DNA of 64,000 nucleotides from Blattamonas nauphoetae (GCA_033064195.1 JARBJD010000119.1:62001-126000); one strand, 5' to 3'. Shown: positions 42,890-55,700, counted from the stretch's first letter. The notes: generated from the letters alone by a model not told the origin. Program-made: numbers and translations.

Positions 42890-45800
42890 ATCTATATTAG
42901 ATTGTCATTTTCAACTTACTTTCATTCTGAAAAACCTTCAAGTGCCAGAATCTGTGACTTTTACAAATACAGTTAAACAGGCTAATCACATGATGTACAA
43001 TCGTTCAACGATCGGTGTACCTTATAAACGACTCAATACTTCTCAGAACAAGCGTGGCGAAAGTGCAAGTAGTGAAATGTGAGGGTTTTTGCGATTGTGA
43101 TTCCGACGATGATATTGAACAATGAAGAGATTTTTGGGAAGTCACTTCACTCCAAGTCGGTCACACTCATTCCATATTTACGATGCCATATCAAATTCTG
43201 CAGGTGTGCAGTGTTGAAGTGAGGAGTGAGGGCTGATGTTTTGTGTGTTGCCTGTGTGGAACCAGATCCCGTTCTGCAATGAAAATAACGCGGTGGAGCT
43301 GAAGGGAAATGATGCTGTTGAAATTGGAGTTTTGATTGGTTGATGATGTCTCTGAATGATGGAACCGGAGACTCGGATCGCACAAGGATACCAGTGTAGA
43401 TTGTGTTATGTACGAAGTAGAACAGAGATCCCTGTGAAACGAGAGTCATTGCTCAAGATACGAGCTTTGAAATTGCGACCATGTGTCCAGGTCATGAAAA
43501 GAGTCATGCTTTGTCATCGAAGCAAATAAACGAATGGGTATGGACGATGACCTCATGAATATCGAGAAAAGCGTCTTTGCGCAATGGATCTGTGCTGATC
43601 CGTTGCTTATACAATACATAGACGCACTGATCTAAGGGAAGAGAACGAATGATCAGCGGTGAAAACAATTCGATAAATATGATGATGGAGTGAGAAATAC
43701 ATACCAAGATCGGCGAAAGTTTGATTGAAATAATTGGTGAGTAAAAGAAAAATACCGGAAGAGTTGAATGAAGTTACTTGATGAGATCATGCCCAGATCG
43801 ACAAGATACCGGGATCTGAGGCGTATTGAACTCAGAATCATGCATTGAAGCATCAAAAACATGTGCATATCGTGGCATATTCAAGAGAAAACGGATTAGA
43901 CAGTTCCGACAACTGTTTCAAGGTGAATTCATTCAGAAAAGTAGAACCACTCTCAGCGGGATAAGGAAAGCACTAATCTGATCCAGAGCATGCCCGCTGT
44001 TTCGATTGTCATCTTGTATCGAACACGGAGATATTTGGACGAAATAGAAGGAAAAGGACAGCTCATTTCAGGCTCGAAACATTAGATTTGCCTCCTCGAA
44101 CAAGATACTCTTTCTCCCGCTATCAACTCCACGATATTGTCACATGGAGGGAGGTGGACTCGATACACGTTTTTGATTGAAAGATCACTGGAATCTTGGC
44201 AAGTTGGATCACACAGCCCTTTTTCAACACTTTTAAGGAAATCTAAACGAGAAATTCTATCCCTCCAATTGACGGATCGCTCATTGCAAGTGATGGATCT
44301 AGCTTTTTGGTTCATTCAAGGCAAGTAAGTCCGAAAGGAACCGCCTCAATCCACACCTCATTCCTGCCCTTCACCGTGCTCCAAAAACACTGAACGTAAT
44401 TTTTACGACCAGTTGTCGATCGTAATGCATCTTCAATATCATAAGGTTTGGGTTTACATTCTTCCGATCTCAATCAGACCACTTCTTGAATGCTCTCATT
44501 TTTCAATGTATTCCCCATCTCTTGCCACTTTTCATTTCGCCGGACTGAGCTCAAGCAAATCAGAACAACTTTGGAGATAATCTGGGATGTATACATACTG
44601 GAGATCCCTTTTCTCAAAGTAGACGAGTTTTTGGTCCCGCTTTAATACGAGCTGAATCTCTTCCGCACTGATACAGTGGATGTCATTGCGTATGAAAGAC
44701 ACACTTTCAGCGATTCGTTCTCTTTAAGGTCTCCTCTGGGTCTGTAGACTCGTTTCTTTCTTTACGTCCGATCTTTTCTTCCACGATTTTCAGAGGAATT
44801 TCAATACGCATGATTGATCTCCACATCAGCATCATTCGTGAAACCCAAATATTGTTGTGTTGAGACGATTCACTCATACACAAAAAGCTGTCTTCTCCAC
44901 CGCAACCAATCCGAAAGTAATCCTCATTCGCTTTGATGATTCCGTCTTTCAAACATTTTTGGAGACATATTCCTCTCATGTGGCCTTCCAAAATGCTTCT
45001 TTCTCTTTTTCTACCTCATTCCCTTAATGTGGTGTTTTCATCATCCCCACTCTCTACAACGCTATCAGATCACGCTCCCACCTTCAAATCTATTCGTCAT
45101 CACTTACCCTGGGATGTCATTCTGAGAAGAACCGACAGCCTCTGCACCCGCCAGTTTCCATCGCTCTTTTTCACGACGCTCCAGATCTGATTCAAGCGTC
45201 CCTTTCGACTGTTTTACACTGTTTTCGAGAATTTGTTGACTACCCAGCCACATTACTTCATCCTTTATGACCAAGAATCAATTAGGATACGACAATCGAA
45301 CTGCACATTCATTTCGTCCATAATGCACCCAATGCGGTGTGGATACACTTCAAACGACGTCAACGGGGCCAACTTCAGTGAATACAGGGTTTACTTCGCT
45401 TATTTCGATCATTTTCTTCTTGAATCTGACAATCCCCTCAGCCACAATCGCTGCTCACGCCTCTCCAGAATATCCCTCTCATTGTGGTCAACAAATGCAC
45501 TCTTGGGAGACAACGAAAAGTACATTTGAAAACACCATCATCTTCACACTTATCTGGTCATAGTGTCGACGAGACGCTCTCAGCCTCAGACTGACTTCTG
45601 CACATCCTGATTGACAAACTGTGCTGCATTCACACACAACTTTGACTGCCATTGGAGCTGGAACATTCTGATATCCTTTCAGATCAGTTTCTCGTCCTCT
45701 TATGCCAGATCTACACTCAACCAAAACCTCAAGTCGTGTCCTCGTGTCAACAGTGAAGGTCCCGCTTCAAATCCAACCCCAGTTCATTCAACCATATTAT

Positions 45801-46400
45801 TTCACTTCAGGCACCCAATATCAAGCTCAGATCGCATCTGGGAGAGAGGCTTCCCTCGTTCGCCCCGTTGGATCAAATTGCGTTCCGATTCCACTTCAGA
45901 ACGATCCAAGTCCCCTCTTAGAGTTCAGAAAACGCATCTATCTTAGAGAAATTCAAAACAATCATCGGGACACTGAATTTGGAGGGATAGAAAGGTGAGC
46001 ATGATCAGACTTGTTCGAAACTTCCACCTGACTCTCTCGATCCCATCACACAACATCTCCATTTGCCTGTTAAGCAGAGTTCAGTTCAACACTGCCACCG
46101 TCCTGTCCAATTCACTGGCCAACACCACATTTGTGCTGTTTCAAGATTTATGCAAAATAAGTCTTCTACCAAACGCAAAGTCGAGCCGATTTGAATGGCA
46201 GAGTCGTTCTCACACTTTGGAACACTAACTTGATGATTGTGCCATAATCGCCTCTCTCAGAAACACTCTCTGACTTCAACTCCATCAAAGTTGATGATGG
46301 GTGAACCAGAATTGACTTGGCGAAACCAGAACAAAAACCATCAAGGGTCGGAACAAATGAAAAGAGGATCTGGACGAAGAAGCAGAATTTGTTGCGTATT
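42890..46400. repeat. Diverged segmental duplicate, copy B
   Basis: Partner of 34040-38640 in the same orientation, without the mariner-like insert. The ancestral unoccupied site reads GATCAGCGGTGAAAACAATT near 43650-43670. Minus-strand coding-like pieces include DLSIKNVYRVHLPPCDNIVE (about 44140-44200) and the GIIKANEDYFRIGCGG block (about 44900-44960); plus-strand pieces include SNSLANTTFVLFQD (about 46110-46150). No continuous gene could be built, so I treat it as decayed genic sequence. The two copies bracket the GPI-type gene and the beta-helix pseudogene. Confidence 0.75.
44853..45318. repeat. Highly conserved patch in copy B (partner 37089-37554)
   Basis: Indel-free 466-bp match to 37089-37554, far closer than the surrounding duplicate. 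Confidence 0.88.
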
Positions 46401-46996
46401 CGCTCGCTGAATAAGAAGCCGAGGAAAAATGCTCCCCAATCGTGATCAACGGGACAGAGAGAATCAGCGCTTTGCATCGCGACCAGTGCTCACCCCTTCT
46501 GGTTTTCGAATCGGTTGTGCACTGATTAAGGGAATTGCAAGGTCGTTGGCCATCGACATCACCTCATCGCGAGATGAAAGGATGAGCGCATAATCTCGCA
46601 GTGGACGGTGTCATGTTACATTTGAACACTCCCTACGGTTGTGCTTGCCACGTAAAGATCACTTACAAATACACTCGTCCAAACACAATCAAGATCCAGC
46701 GGAATTCGATCATTCTCATTCTAATCCATGCTGATTTTTTGTCGAATGAGAAAAAACAATGATTATTTGAATTTTAATCGTCACTTCTCTCAACCATGAT
46801 GGTAAAGTGGTTGTTTTGAAGAATGGGTGAGATCCAGAACTTGATTCGATCACAGGTATTGTAACAATCCAAACTCTCTTTCCAAATTGTTTAATTGAAA
46901 TGATGTCTGAACACAATCCTTGGTGACAATGAAGAACAAAATCAATCAAGAAAGAAACAACACAGAAGAATGAGACAAAATAAGAATGTAAAGCCA
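46401..46996. other. Intergenic with a short coding-like remnant
   Basis: On the minus strand, 46610 down to a TGA at 46464 encodes a coding-like run of 48 residues with stops at both ends (RPLRDYALILSSRDEVMSMA, then NDLAIPLISAQPIRKPEG). The S(R)(D/E)EV...A..L.IPLISA pattern faintly recalls the C-terminal part of small GTPases; this is a guess. The rest of the interval, up to the stop of the next gene, shows nothing. Confidence 0.35.
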
Positions 46997-49900
46997 TCAC
47001 GACTCTTTTGTGATTGCCAACTGACACCCGCTCATCACTGCCTGTCTCCGTACAATGACTGGAAGAGATCTTTTGTATACAACTTGAACTCCGACAGACT
47101 TTGAAGCAGAGAATGGCACGCGCTGAGGCCATTCCAAAACGGCAATTCCAGACGAGCGAGGAGTCCACAGCGCGGACGAAGAAGGAATCTCAATCCAACA
47201 CTTCTGAAGAACGATGGTCGTGATTCCTTCGGTGTTGACAGTGAGGAGAGGAGCAGTGGCTGAGGCGGAGGAGAACTTGGCGATGAAGAGGCAGTTCGAG
47301 AGGCGGAGGGTGGAGGGAGAGGACGAGGTGTGGATGGAGAGCGCAGGACCTGTTGATGTTCCCGCTTCGTTCATCGTCCCACTTCTCTCAAACACACATC
47401 CTGTGAGGGATGTGGAGGGATTGGCGGTGTCGAGAAAAAGAAGAGATGCTGGGGATGTTGTGGATGTTTGCTGGATTCGACTGGTTTGATAGAATGAGCA
47501 GTCTGAGAGTGAGATTGAGGAGTGGGGGAGGATGGACGAGAAATGAACAAGAGCTGCGTTCTTCGTCGTCGCGTCTCGAACAACGCATTCAGTCAGTTCC
47601 ATCGCAAGTTTTCCCTTTCTGTCCTCTCCCCAAACAGGCACCACATTCTCACCAAATGACACTCCATCCATTTCTGTCTGAAGAAGAGAGATCAACCCTT
47701 CGGACAGGCCGACCAATCCCATCTGTACTGGCGATGTGCTCTGTCCCACAACTCTGACAGTCTCAGAGACGAACGAGCCGGTTCCACAGACAACGAAAAA
47801 AGAGCCAGAAGAAGTCGTTTGGGAGGAGGTTGGGAGAGACAGTCGAAGCGAGACGAGTTCCACAAGTCCACCAGAAATAATGAAAACTCCATTCTTCGAT
47901 CCGACACTGCTGGAGATCCCATCATCAACGGAAAGAGTCGAAGTCGGCGTCTCTCCAGTCAACACCATCACATCCGACGCAACACAGATGCTCTCGCCCA
48001 CTCTCACTGTGTTTCGGAGTGTCAGTTTCACTTTCTCCTCGCCTGTTCGGATTTGCATCGCTGCTGTCCATCCGACATGCACAGTCAAGCAGGGAATGCC
48101 ATTGGACAGACATTGCGACGGATCTGATGAGCCAGAAGGAGAGAGCGAGACTTGAATTTGGTCGAGTGTGTTTGGATTGATTGCGAATGAAGTGGGTGTT
48201 GATTGCGACGAGGCGTACGACAGTCTGCCACGCCATTCTTTCGATTCCGGGAACGACGACAATGAAGATAGTTTGATTGATAGCTTGATGAGTGTTTCGG
48301 AGAAGACAGTTGTTGTGGAGGGAGTGAGTGGGATGCGAAGTGGCTGGCCTTCGTTTCCATTCTCGTCGATTTCATAAACGTCCAAGCTCAGTCCACACGG
48401 GAAAAGCATCTTTCCCGAAATCTCCACATCGAACTCTCCTTTCTCTTTATTCAGAACACTCGATGATCCGCTTGAGGAGAGTGTCGGCACGAACAGAAGA
48501 GAGTCTGGTCGAGCACCATCTCCACTCAGAGTGCAGTCGGTGGTTGAGATCCAGAATTGCGGAGGATCTTCTGTCCCATCTCCGCCACTCAATGATCCGA
48601 TTGTGATCGTCCCGCCTTCAGAACAAGCGATGTTTCGGCGAGCTGATGGAAAAGCGACGAGATTCGGCGAGTTGTTGAGGAACGACGAGGACTCGATCGA
48701 AAGACTCCCTTTCTTCATGTGGATCGCTCCTTGCGAGAGAGAAGAGAATGTCATTCGGTTGAGTGTCGTGACGCTGCTGTCAAGTCGGATCACCCCACTC
48801 TCCCACGAGCAGACTTCCTCGCTCTCAGAATTCGAAGCAAGAGTTGGCAGTGGTTCGCCAAGGAGAGAACCTTCTTGCAGAATGATTGTTGATTCGAAAG
48901 CATACAGGAAGACGAACGAAGGATCAGTCGATTCAATTTTGACTGTCACATCATCCACTTCGAACCCAGCACTGTCAACAACAACCATTCCCGACTTGTC
49001 TCCCATCGACGCCGATGAAGGAATTGTCAGAGTCGGCTCCAAGTTCCCTCCGTTCCGAAACAGGATCGACATTCCAGATGACACCACAATCGGCTGTGTT
49101 TGTTCAGACGAGTTCACAATCGCAAGTGTCGCTGTCTTCGCGTTCAGAGCAATCACAATCGACCACGCGAAATCAATCGTGGCACAAGCATCATCGCTCT
49201 CCCCACACAATCCATCGTCCTCCCCTTCCTTCCCATTCACGTGGAGCACAAGAGGCACGGGAAGTGTAGGTGTGGTGAACGAAACAGTTCCCTCTGTCAG
49301 AAGCACATCCAATTCAACTTCAACACGAGTGATCGACACAATCGTGTATTCTGTGTTGTGTTGAAGGCAACCTGCACGCCCAAGAAGCAGTTCGGCCGAC
49401 GAGACCGTTTCTGAGCTGTTGAACAGAATGTCCAACGAGAAGGGCGGAGAGAGGGTGACAGTGTAGAATCCATCCAATTTGAGAGATGTCCCTGTCAAGC
49501 CAAGCCTCATCGTCGTGTTGATCGAGTTCGGATGAACGTGTGCGGTTTTCACGATTGGGGGGTTGGGGACTGTAAATGTCACATCGGAGTTCACAACCAC
49601 ACTCTCATCCCCAATCTTCAACGATGAGATCGTGTATGTCTCCCCGAATGCCAGAATCGAGGTTGGCGAAGTGCTGATCGGCACTTTGAACAGCAGTTCC
49701 CCATCATCGCTCAGACTCGCTTCGGATGTCAGCTCCCGTGACACTGAATCGAGTTTCAATTTGTAGCTTCCAGCAGTCAGCACTCTTCCTTTCAGTCTCA
49801 ATGTCGCTTCATCCTTCGCTGTATTCTGTGTCACTTTTCCTTTTTCAATTCGCTTCGGTTCAGCAGGAACTTGAATTGAGAAAGCCGTTTCGAACAGACA

Positions 49901-52543
49901 TTTCGTTGTCCCAATCATCATCTCTTCTATCACGTATGTTGTTCCATATTTCAGTTTGATTTCACTGACATCTTTCGAATACACAAGTACTTGGACTGTT
50001 CCTGAGTTGCTTGTGGAGAACGTAACTGGGAGAGAGACTGATTCCGACAACGAAGAGAGGAGTGTGAGGACATATTCACCCTTGCTGAGACTTCCACCAA
50101 TGAGAGGGATCAGAACGATGTCTTTCGTTGATTCGCTTTTGAAACTGACTGGGCCGACCGAAATCAGACGAAGTTGGGTCGCTGGTGTCGTGAAGGAGAG
50201 GGCACGAGGGTCGAGGATGACAGAATCTGGGCTGCTTTCGAATATGATTTTGGACACTTCGTATGTCGTCGAGAACGACAATTTGCTTCCAGTCCCAAAC
50301 AATCTCTCCGAATGACGAGACGAGAACATGTTCAGAGTATTTTCCCCTGTCGTTCCATCAAATTCAACTGAGAACGACAGGTCAGGATTGTTGAGTGTCA
50401 CAGTGTATTTTCCAATTGGAAGTGATCGACCCTTCAATTGAAGCCAGCAGTGGTTTGTTCCCGATCCCAGCGAACAAATAATCTGCACAATACGAGGAGG
50501 ATTCGGTGTCGTCAGAACAATGGATGAAGTTGAGAGGTGAGTCTTCGCGATCCACGACCCAATCACACAATACTTCGATTGGTATTGCAGTTCTCCCCAT
50601 TCTCCAAAAAGCACTTCGAGCGGCGCTGATTCAGTCGACCAGGTGAAGTCGAATGTCAGAAGGCGAGCAATCGTTGGGGGAGAGTCGACGTTTGGTGGTT
50701 CGTGGTTGTTCGTGTTGTCCACCAAAACCAACATCTTCCCATCCACAATGTTGGACACTTTCATTTGGATCGTCGATGATGTCTGGTCCACACTTGGTGT
50801 GCTCTCAATCTTCACAAGACTTGAAGTTGAGGTGTCGGGGACAGCAGGAATCAGAGTGCTGTCAGGTGAAGAGTAATCGTAGACGTTTGGCCTCTCGGAA
50901 GTTGAATCACAATTTGTGATATTTTGTGAAAGCTGAGATATCGAATTAACGTTAATAAAATAAATGTCATTTCCTTTCTGAGCGCTGCACTCTCTGAAGA
51001 GAATAAAGTCCAATGTGAGGGAGTTGTTCAAAGATATATACATGCCTCCTCCTGAGCCTGCGGATGGACCAGCGACACACTTCTCGATTGCACAGTTCGT
51101 CATCCAGATTCCATCAGGACGGTACATATGGATACCGCCTCCTCTGTTAGTGGCGCTGTTGTCACAGAAGACAACATCTGTGATTGTGCAGGCGAGTGAA
51201 AAGTAGAGATGCAAAGCTCCTCCGTCTTCAAGAGCTGTACAGTCGACGAAGAGCGAGGTTGAAATGGTGAGAGAGGCGTCGTCCGTCACTTGATTGGCTT
51301 CGATGGCTCCTCCATCTCGAGCTGAGCATTTCGAGAATGAGGACTCCGACACAGTGAGTTGAGCGGGAGACACATACGTTCTGATGCCTCCTCCAGAAGA
51401 TTCACTGGTGATCGAGAGGAATGTGCAGCGACGGAAGGCGATGTCTTCGGTGTGTGTCCGACCATATGAATACTTGGCTGTTCCTGTCCGATGCTGGAGG
51501 GAGAAGTCTGGATAAGTGGAGGATGGTTCGAGGGATGAGTGGCAGTGCGAGAACGACGTGTTCGAGCACAGAAGACTCCCTCCCAAGTTCATGTCAATGC
51601 ATGCTGTTCCAGAAAGATGGTTCGTGCTCTGAGTCACACACGAATCCAGAATCTTTTGGCATCCTCTCCACCCTTCCAACACTCCATTCCCACTCCCTTT
51701 CAACACACCACTTGTCATGTTCACAAGTCGACTCCCAATCAGCACTGTCTCCAAATTCTTCCACAATCCCGTGTCTTGTTCCGTCGACGACGAGAACTCA
51801 ACCAACGGACCACTTCCAAACACGAGATGCGTGTCGCACAGCGAGAGGTCGGAACAGCTCACCAATGTTGACGATACTTCCTGGGCGCTGTCTGTGTGAC
51901 GTGTGTGGGTTGTGTGGGACGGTGTGAGGCTGACCAACGCGAGAAGGCTCGACTTGTCAATCGATTCGTGAGTACAATCAACAAAGAAAATTGAGCTTCC
52001 AAAGTCATCCCATCCGTTGTTCATCACAAATGGAGACGATTCAGGGTTCGAGATGATCGGGCAGTTGTCAATCGTCAATCTTGAAGACGAGATTCTTCCA
52101 ACACTTGTGCCCCGCCATCCACAATCCAATGAGATGTGGGATATCGACATTGTGGAATTCGAGAACATAAATATGAATGGGGTTGTGTTTCTATTTCCAT
52201 CGGGTTGGTCGGCCTGGTTGAGATCATTTGTTGTTTCAGCTTTGGCCAATGACGACGTATGACAGATTTTCGTGTCTGTTCCATGCAGTGAAAGGGAGAT
52301 AGAATCCACCGTATACGCATTCGAATGATATATTCCGTGGTGCAGGTGTATTTGAGGCATGAAGGCATCTTCATTTCCAGAAATGGGTGAAATGTCTGTG
52401 GAAGGAGAACAGACTATCTGGAGAGAAAGTGGTTGATCATGTTGCTCTGTGCATGTGGATTCGAGACAGATAACATGAACCAATATCAGAACTACAAGGT
52501 TCATTGGAGTGAATGAAGAGAATGCAAATGATGGTTTGATCAT
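46997..52543 (-). CDS. Giant secreted protein: beta-helix, beta-sandwich modules, beta-helix
   Basis: A single exon of about 1,848 codons. The frame reaches 52546 through a TTG; the first ATG is at 52543, and a second at 52504 (MNLVVLILVHVICLES) would make a cleaner signal peptide. Residues up to about 560 are parallel beta-helix with GGG(I/M) turns and CSFS/CSA units. About 560-1090 hold five or six ~90-residue beta-sandwich-like modules marked by (Y/F)GxxYxI(S/E)x(I/L/M)xI(G/D) strands. The rest returns to Ser-rich beta-helix with two PCLT/ACAT-type blocks (DDACATIDFAWS, GIPCLTVHVGWT). There is no membrane span. The C-terminus (basic, VVYKRSLPVIVRRQAVMSGC) resembles that of the 10209-18050 protein. 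Probably secreted or surface-attached; ligand unknown. Confidence 0.87.
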   Translation of the reverse strand: MIKPSFAFSSFTPMNLVVLILVHVICLESTCTEQHDQPLSLQIVCSPSTDISPISGNEDAFMPQIHLHHGIYHSNAYTVDSISLSLHGTDTKICHTSSLAKAETTNDLNQADQPDGNRNTTPFIFMFSNSTMSISHISLDCGWRGTSVGRISSSRLTIDNCPIISNPESSPFVMNNGWDDFGSSIFFVDCTHESIDKSSLLALVSLTPSHTTHTRHTDSAQEVSSTLVSCSDLSLCDTHLVFGSGPLVEFSSSTEQDTGLWKNLETVLIGSRLVNMTSGVLKGSGNGVLEGWRGCQKILDSCVTQSTNHLSGTACIDMNLGGSLLCSNTSFSHCHSSLEPSSTYPDFSLQHRTGTAKYSYGRTHTEDIAFRRCTFLSITSESSGGGIRTYVSPAQLTVSESSFSKCSARDGGAIEANQVTDDASLTISTSLFVDCTALEDGGALHLYFSLACTITDVVFCDNSATNRGGGIHMYRPDGIWMTNCAIEKCVAGPSAGSGGGMYISLNNSLTLDFILFRECSAQKGNDIYFINVNSISQLSQNITNCDSTSERPNVYDYSSPDSTLIPAVPDTSTSSLVKIESTPSVDQTSSTIQMKVSNIVDGKMLVLVDNTNNHEPPNVDSPPTIARLLTFDFTWSTESAPLEVLFGEWGELQYQSKYCVIGSWIAKTHLSTSSIVLTTPNPPRIVQIICSLGSGTNHCWLQLKGRSLPIGKYTVTLNNPDLSFSVEFDGTTGENTLNMFSSRHSERLFGTGSKLSFSTTYEVSKIIFESSPDSVILDPRALSFTTPATQLRLISVGPVSFKSESTKDIVLIPLIGGSLSKGEYVLTLLSSLSESVSLPVTFSTSNSGTVQVLVYSKDVSEIKLKYGTTYVIEEMMIGTTKCLFETAFSIQVPAEPKRIEKGKVTQNTAKDEATLRLKGRVLTAGSYKLKLDSVSRELTSEASLSDDGELLFKVPISTSPTSILAFGETYTISSLKIGDESVVVNSDVTFTVPNPPIVKTAHVHPNSINTTMRLGLTGTSLKLDGFYTVTLSPPFSLDILFNSSETVSSAELLLGRAGCLQHNTEYTIVSITRVEVELDVLLTEGTVSFTTPTLPVPLVLHVNGKEGEDDGLCGESDDACATIDFAWSIVIALNAKTATLAIVNSSEQTQPIVVSSGMSILFRNGGNLEPTLTIPSSASMGDKSGMVVVDSAGFEVDDVTVKIESTDPSFVFLYAFESTIILQEGSLLGEPLPTLASNSESEEVCSWESGVIRLDSSVTTLNRMTFSSLSQGAIHMKKGSLSIESSSFLNNSPNLVAFPSARRNIACSEGGTITIGSLSGGDGTEDPPQFWISTTDCTLSGDGARPDSLLFVPTLSSSGSSSVLNKEKGEFDVEISGKMLFPCGLSLDVYEIDENGNEGQPLRIPLTPSTTTVFSETLIKLSIKLSSLSSFPESKEWRGRLSYASSQSTPTSFAINPNTLDQIQVSLSPSGSSDPSQCLSNGIPCLTVHVGWTAAMQIRTGEEKVKLTLRNTVRVGESICVASDVMVLTGETPTSTLSVDDGISSSVGSKNGVFIISGGLVELVSLRLSLPTSSQTTSSGSFFVVCGTGSFVSETVRVVGQSTSPVQMGLVGLSEGLISLLQTEMDGVSFGENVVPVWGEDRKGKLAMELTECVVRDATTKNAALVHFSSILPHSSISLSDCSFYQTSRIQQTSTTSPASLLFLDTANPSTSLTGCVFERSGTMNEAGTSTGPALSIHTSSSPSTLRLSNCLFIAKFSSASATAPLLTVNTEGITTIVLQKCWIEIPSSSALWTPRSSGIAVLEWPQRVPFSASKSVGVQVVYKRSLPVIVRRQAVMSGCQLAITKES

Positions 52544-52713
52544 CAAAAGAGTCCAACAGTTGTCGATGGAGCTGTGTTGATTTCGATCGAATCACGCAAA
52601 AATGACCAATAAGAAAGATGGATGAAATGCTCAAATCAATACAACGAAAACAATGAAGTAATCGAAAAGAGAATCAAATCAAGAATAATAGTGATGACAC
52701 TGTGATAATATGG

Positions 52714-55700
52714 CTAAGATTGTCCTTTGGTCTGCTTGACCTGTCTCGTTGCGTTTGTAGCACTTCCAATGCCTCGTGACATCATTCCTGTTCTCGTACC
52801 AGATGGGAGCACTCGCGTCTGTGTTGTCAATGGTCTCCTCTTCGTCGGATCAAACCCAGCCCTCTTCTTCCCTCCTCTCTCCGTCATCCCATCCAACTGC
52901 CTCTGCTCCTCTCGAAGTGCAGACTCGGGCGGGGGTGAGACAGAAAGTGTTCGAGGAACGAACTGTCGCATTGAGACGTGAGCAGTGGTGGTTGGAGTGC
53001 TCGGCACTTCACCCACTCCACGCACTTCCTTCCGCTTTGCCGATTTCCGTGTCTCTCGAAGTGATCCAGCCATGTCGGGAGGAGGGAAGGCTCGCGCACT
53101 CTGCTCCATCTTCACTCGCTCAACGATGCTCCCTCCACTTGTCAGTGGTCGCTTGTTGTCGGTCGGATCTCCGCCCCTGAACTGTCTCCCTTCGACCGAA
53201 TCGAAATAGCTCAGAACACGACCTGGCTCGGGAATTTCGGTGATTTTGTGTTTCTCCGTGTTGGAGTCTGAGTCGCTTGTCACATCAATCTCGAGCGAGA
53301 TCTGGTCGTCGAGATCATCACCGCTGAAAACATCCTTCTCCTCGTCCTTCTCTGAAATGGGAGACGATTGTGGGATGCTCTCGAAACTCTGCTTTCCCGT
53401 GTTGATGAACCCGCTTGGTGTGCGAGGAACGCCCAGTTCCTTCTTCTTCGCCCGCGCATTGGGCATCACAAAGCTTCCCTGCCGCTGCATCCCTCCTCGC
53501 ACGTTGTCCCAAACAGACATCGAGCGCTGATGAGGTGTCTTCGATGCTTTGTTGTCTTTGGCCGACGAGTGTCTGTCTTTGATCTCTCTCAGCTCGTTCT
53601 CAATCAGTCGCTCAAAGCCTCCGTATCCATCCACGCCGAGATCAGCCCTCGACGCCGCCCGACTCACTTTCGACTCAATTTGGATCTCGTTTGTGAGTGT
53701 TGCTCCCCAATCGGCTCTTCGGGACACTTCCTGGTTGAGCAGTGTCTTCTCCCGTTCGTGTCTGATCACAACAACATTTCGGACGAACAGTTTGTCTGCC
53801 AACTGCTGAGACTTCTGCGCATCTGTCGGTTTGGCCTGCGTCGACGAAGACGGCTGCTGAGTTCTGCGGACAGGCGGAGTGGGGAGGGTCGAGAAGAGGA
53901 TGGGAAGGTTTGTGGGTGGCTTGGAATGCGATGACTGTACCGGATACAGCGACTTGACAGCGTCTGTGATTTCGAGAAGTCCACCAAAGGAGTGGACACA
54001 CGATGTTTGGAACCAGCTGGATTGCTGGAAGGATGTGAAGGGCACAACAAACGACTCGCGAGTGCCTTTCTTCCGCCATCCCCCGCTCAGCAATTCTGTG
54101 ACGATCCACTCCTCAGCCTGGACTCCTTTCTGGATCGCTTTCAGAAGCGGTTTCTTCTCAAACAGCACGTTCAGAGCGAGCGGATACAAATCATCGTTCT
54201 TCAGCCGAGTCTTGCTCAGAGACGGGATCTGCTGCAGAGCGACAGCGAGCGGGGTGAGCGTGTTCTTTCCCTGAACTGCCTTTGGCGAGTTGAAGTTCCC
54301 GACTGACGTGGCGGAGAGGGAAGGTGGTGTTTGTGGTGCATCATCTTGTTCGGGTTCTGGTGCTGACTTTGCGTTCTTTCCTTTCTTCTCTTCCTTCTTG
54401 TCCTCCTTCTTCCCAACAGACTTCCCCATTCCCAAGCCAAGCAGACGCTGCAACTGGACGAGCATCGACGACTTCAGCCTTTCGTGCAGCACACTCTCCC
54501 CCACCCACCCCACACTCTCTCCGAACGAGCTCCACAACTTGTCCACAAACGCGTCGAGTGCCAAGTTCATCCGATTCAACGCTTTGAACCCTCGCAGCTG
54601 CGAGACGAACTCGAGCACGACGAGGAACTCGTAGACGAGAAGTACGAGGAGAGGAGGAGGCGGTGGGTGTTCCACAAGCTTTGTCATGATCAGAGTCGAC
54701 TGGGCTGGCTTTGTGTGAGGATCGAGAGCGGGTGGAAGGGGGATTTTCTTCTCGCCGTTCAGAATCTGGTTGAACTCAGTCGGAGGAAGATTGAGTTCGT
54801 GGACGTGCGGAGGAAGGAAGTGCTCGCGGATCGTCAGCGGCTCAAAACGGAGGAGTTCGGGCAGATACGGCGACCAGGGCGGGTTTGGATCAGTTGTCAC
54901 GCAGAACAGATTAGCTGATGGGACAGTCTCGATAGGAGCAGGCTTCTCTTCTCGAGTGGGGTTGCAGCCGCAGGGGGGATTGCCGAGTGTTTGTGGACAG
55001 TGTTGGATGGAGATGTGTTGGACAGACGAGCTCGGAGGGATGAGCGGATGGGATCGAGTTTTCGGAGCTGGCTGTCCGTCTGCGAAGGGATTGGCATTCT
55101 GCGCGATCTCCATCGCCCTCCTTTCTGGCGACGAGACCTCCTCGACTTTGACGAGAGGGAGGCAGATTGTCACACCTCGTTCGGTCTCCCTTCGATCAGC
55201 AAACACGAACGAGTCGGGAGAGAACTTGGGCTTGGTTGGTGCTTCGTCCTTCACGTCGAGCGGCCCTTTCTTCGTTTCCACGACATCCGACGAGAGAGTA
55301 GTGGATGTCGCAGAGTGGCGGGACTTGGGGCGGCTGAAGCTGGTGACTGGTGTCAGCTTCCTTGGCATCGATTTCACGATCGGACTGCGAAGGATGGCTT
55401 CGTCGAGCTTGTGTTTGATTTTGGGAGACGCTGAAGACTGCTTCTTCGACGACATCGAAGACAGTCCAACCTTCTTTTTCTGATGCGACGATTCGAGAAG
55501 GTGGGAGAACGGCATGCGGTGTGCGTTTGGTGTTTGGATGTGTGCCCAGTTCGGACGGGATGGGCTGATGAGTGTGCCTGGAGGCAGTTTCTTGGACGGC
55601 GGGAAGAAATTGACGCGTCGGGAGAAGTCAGTGAGGATCGGATTGAACGTGCTGATGTTCGCGTGCTGCTGAGTGGATGATTGTGACAGGCGTGATTCTG

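Noticed and set aside
52547-52713. A gene in the gap before SPAG17
   Set aside because: Only 167 bp, A/T-rich, with no coding-like frame.
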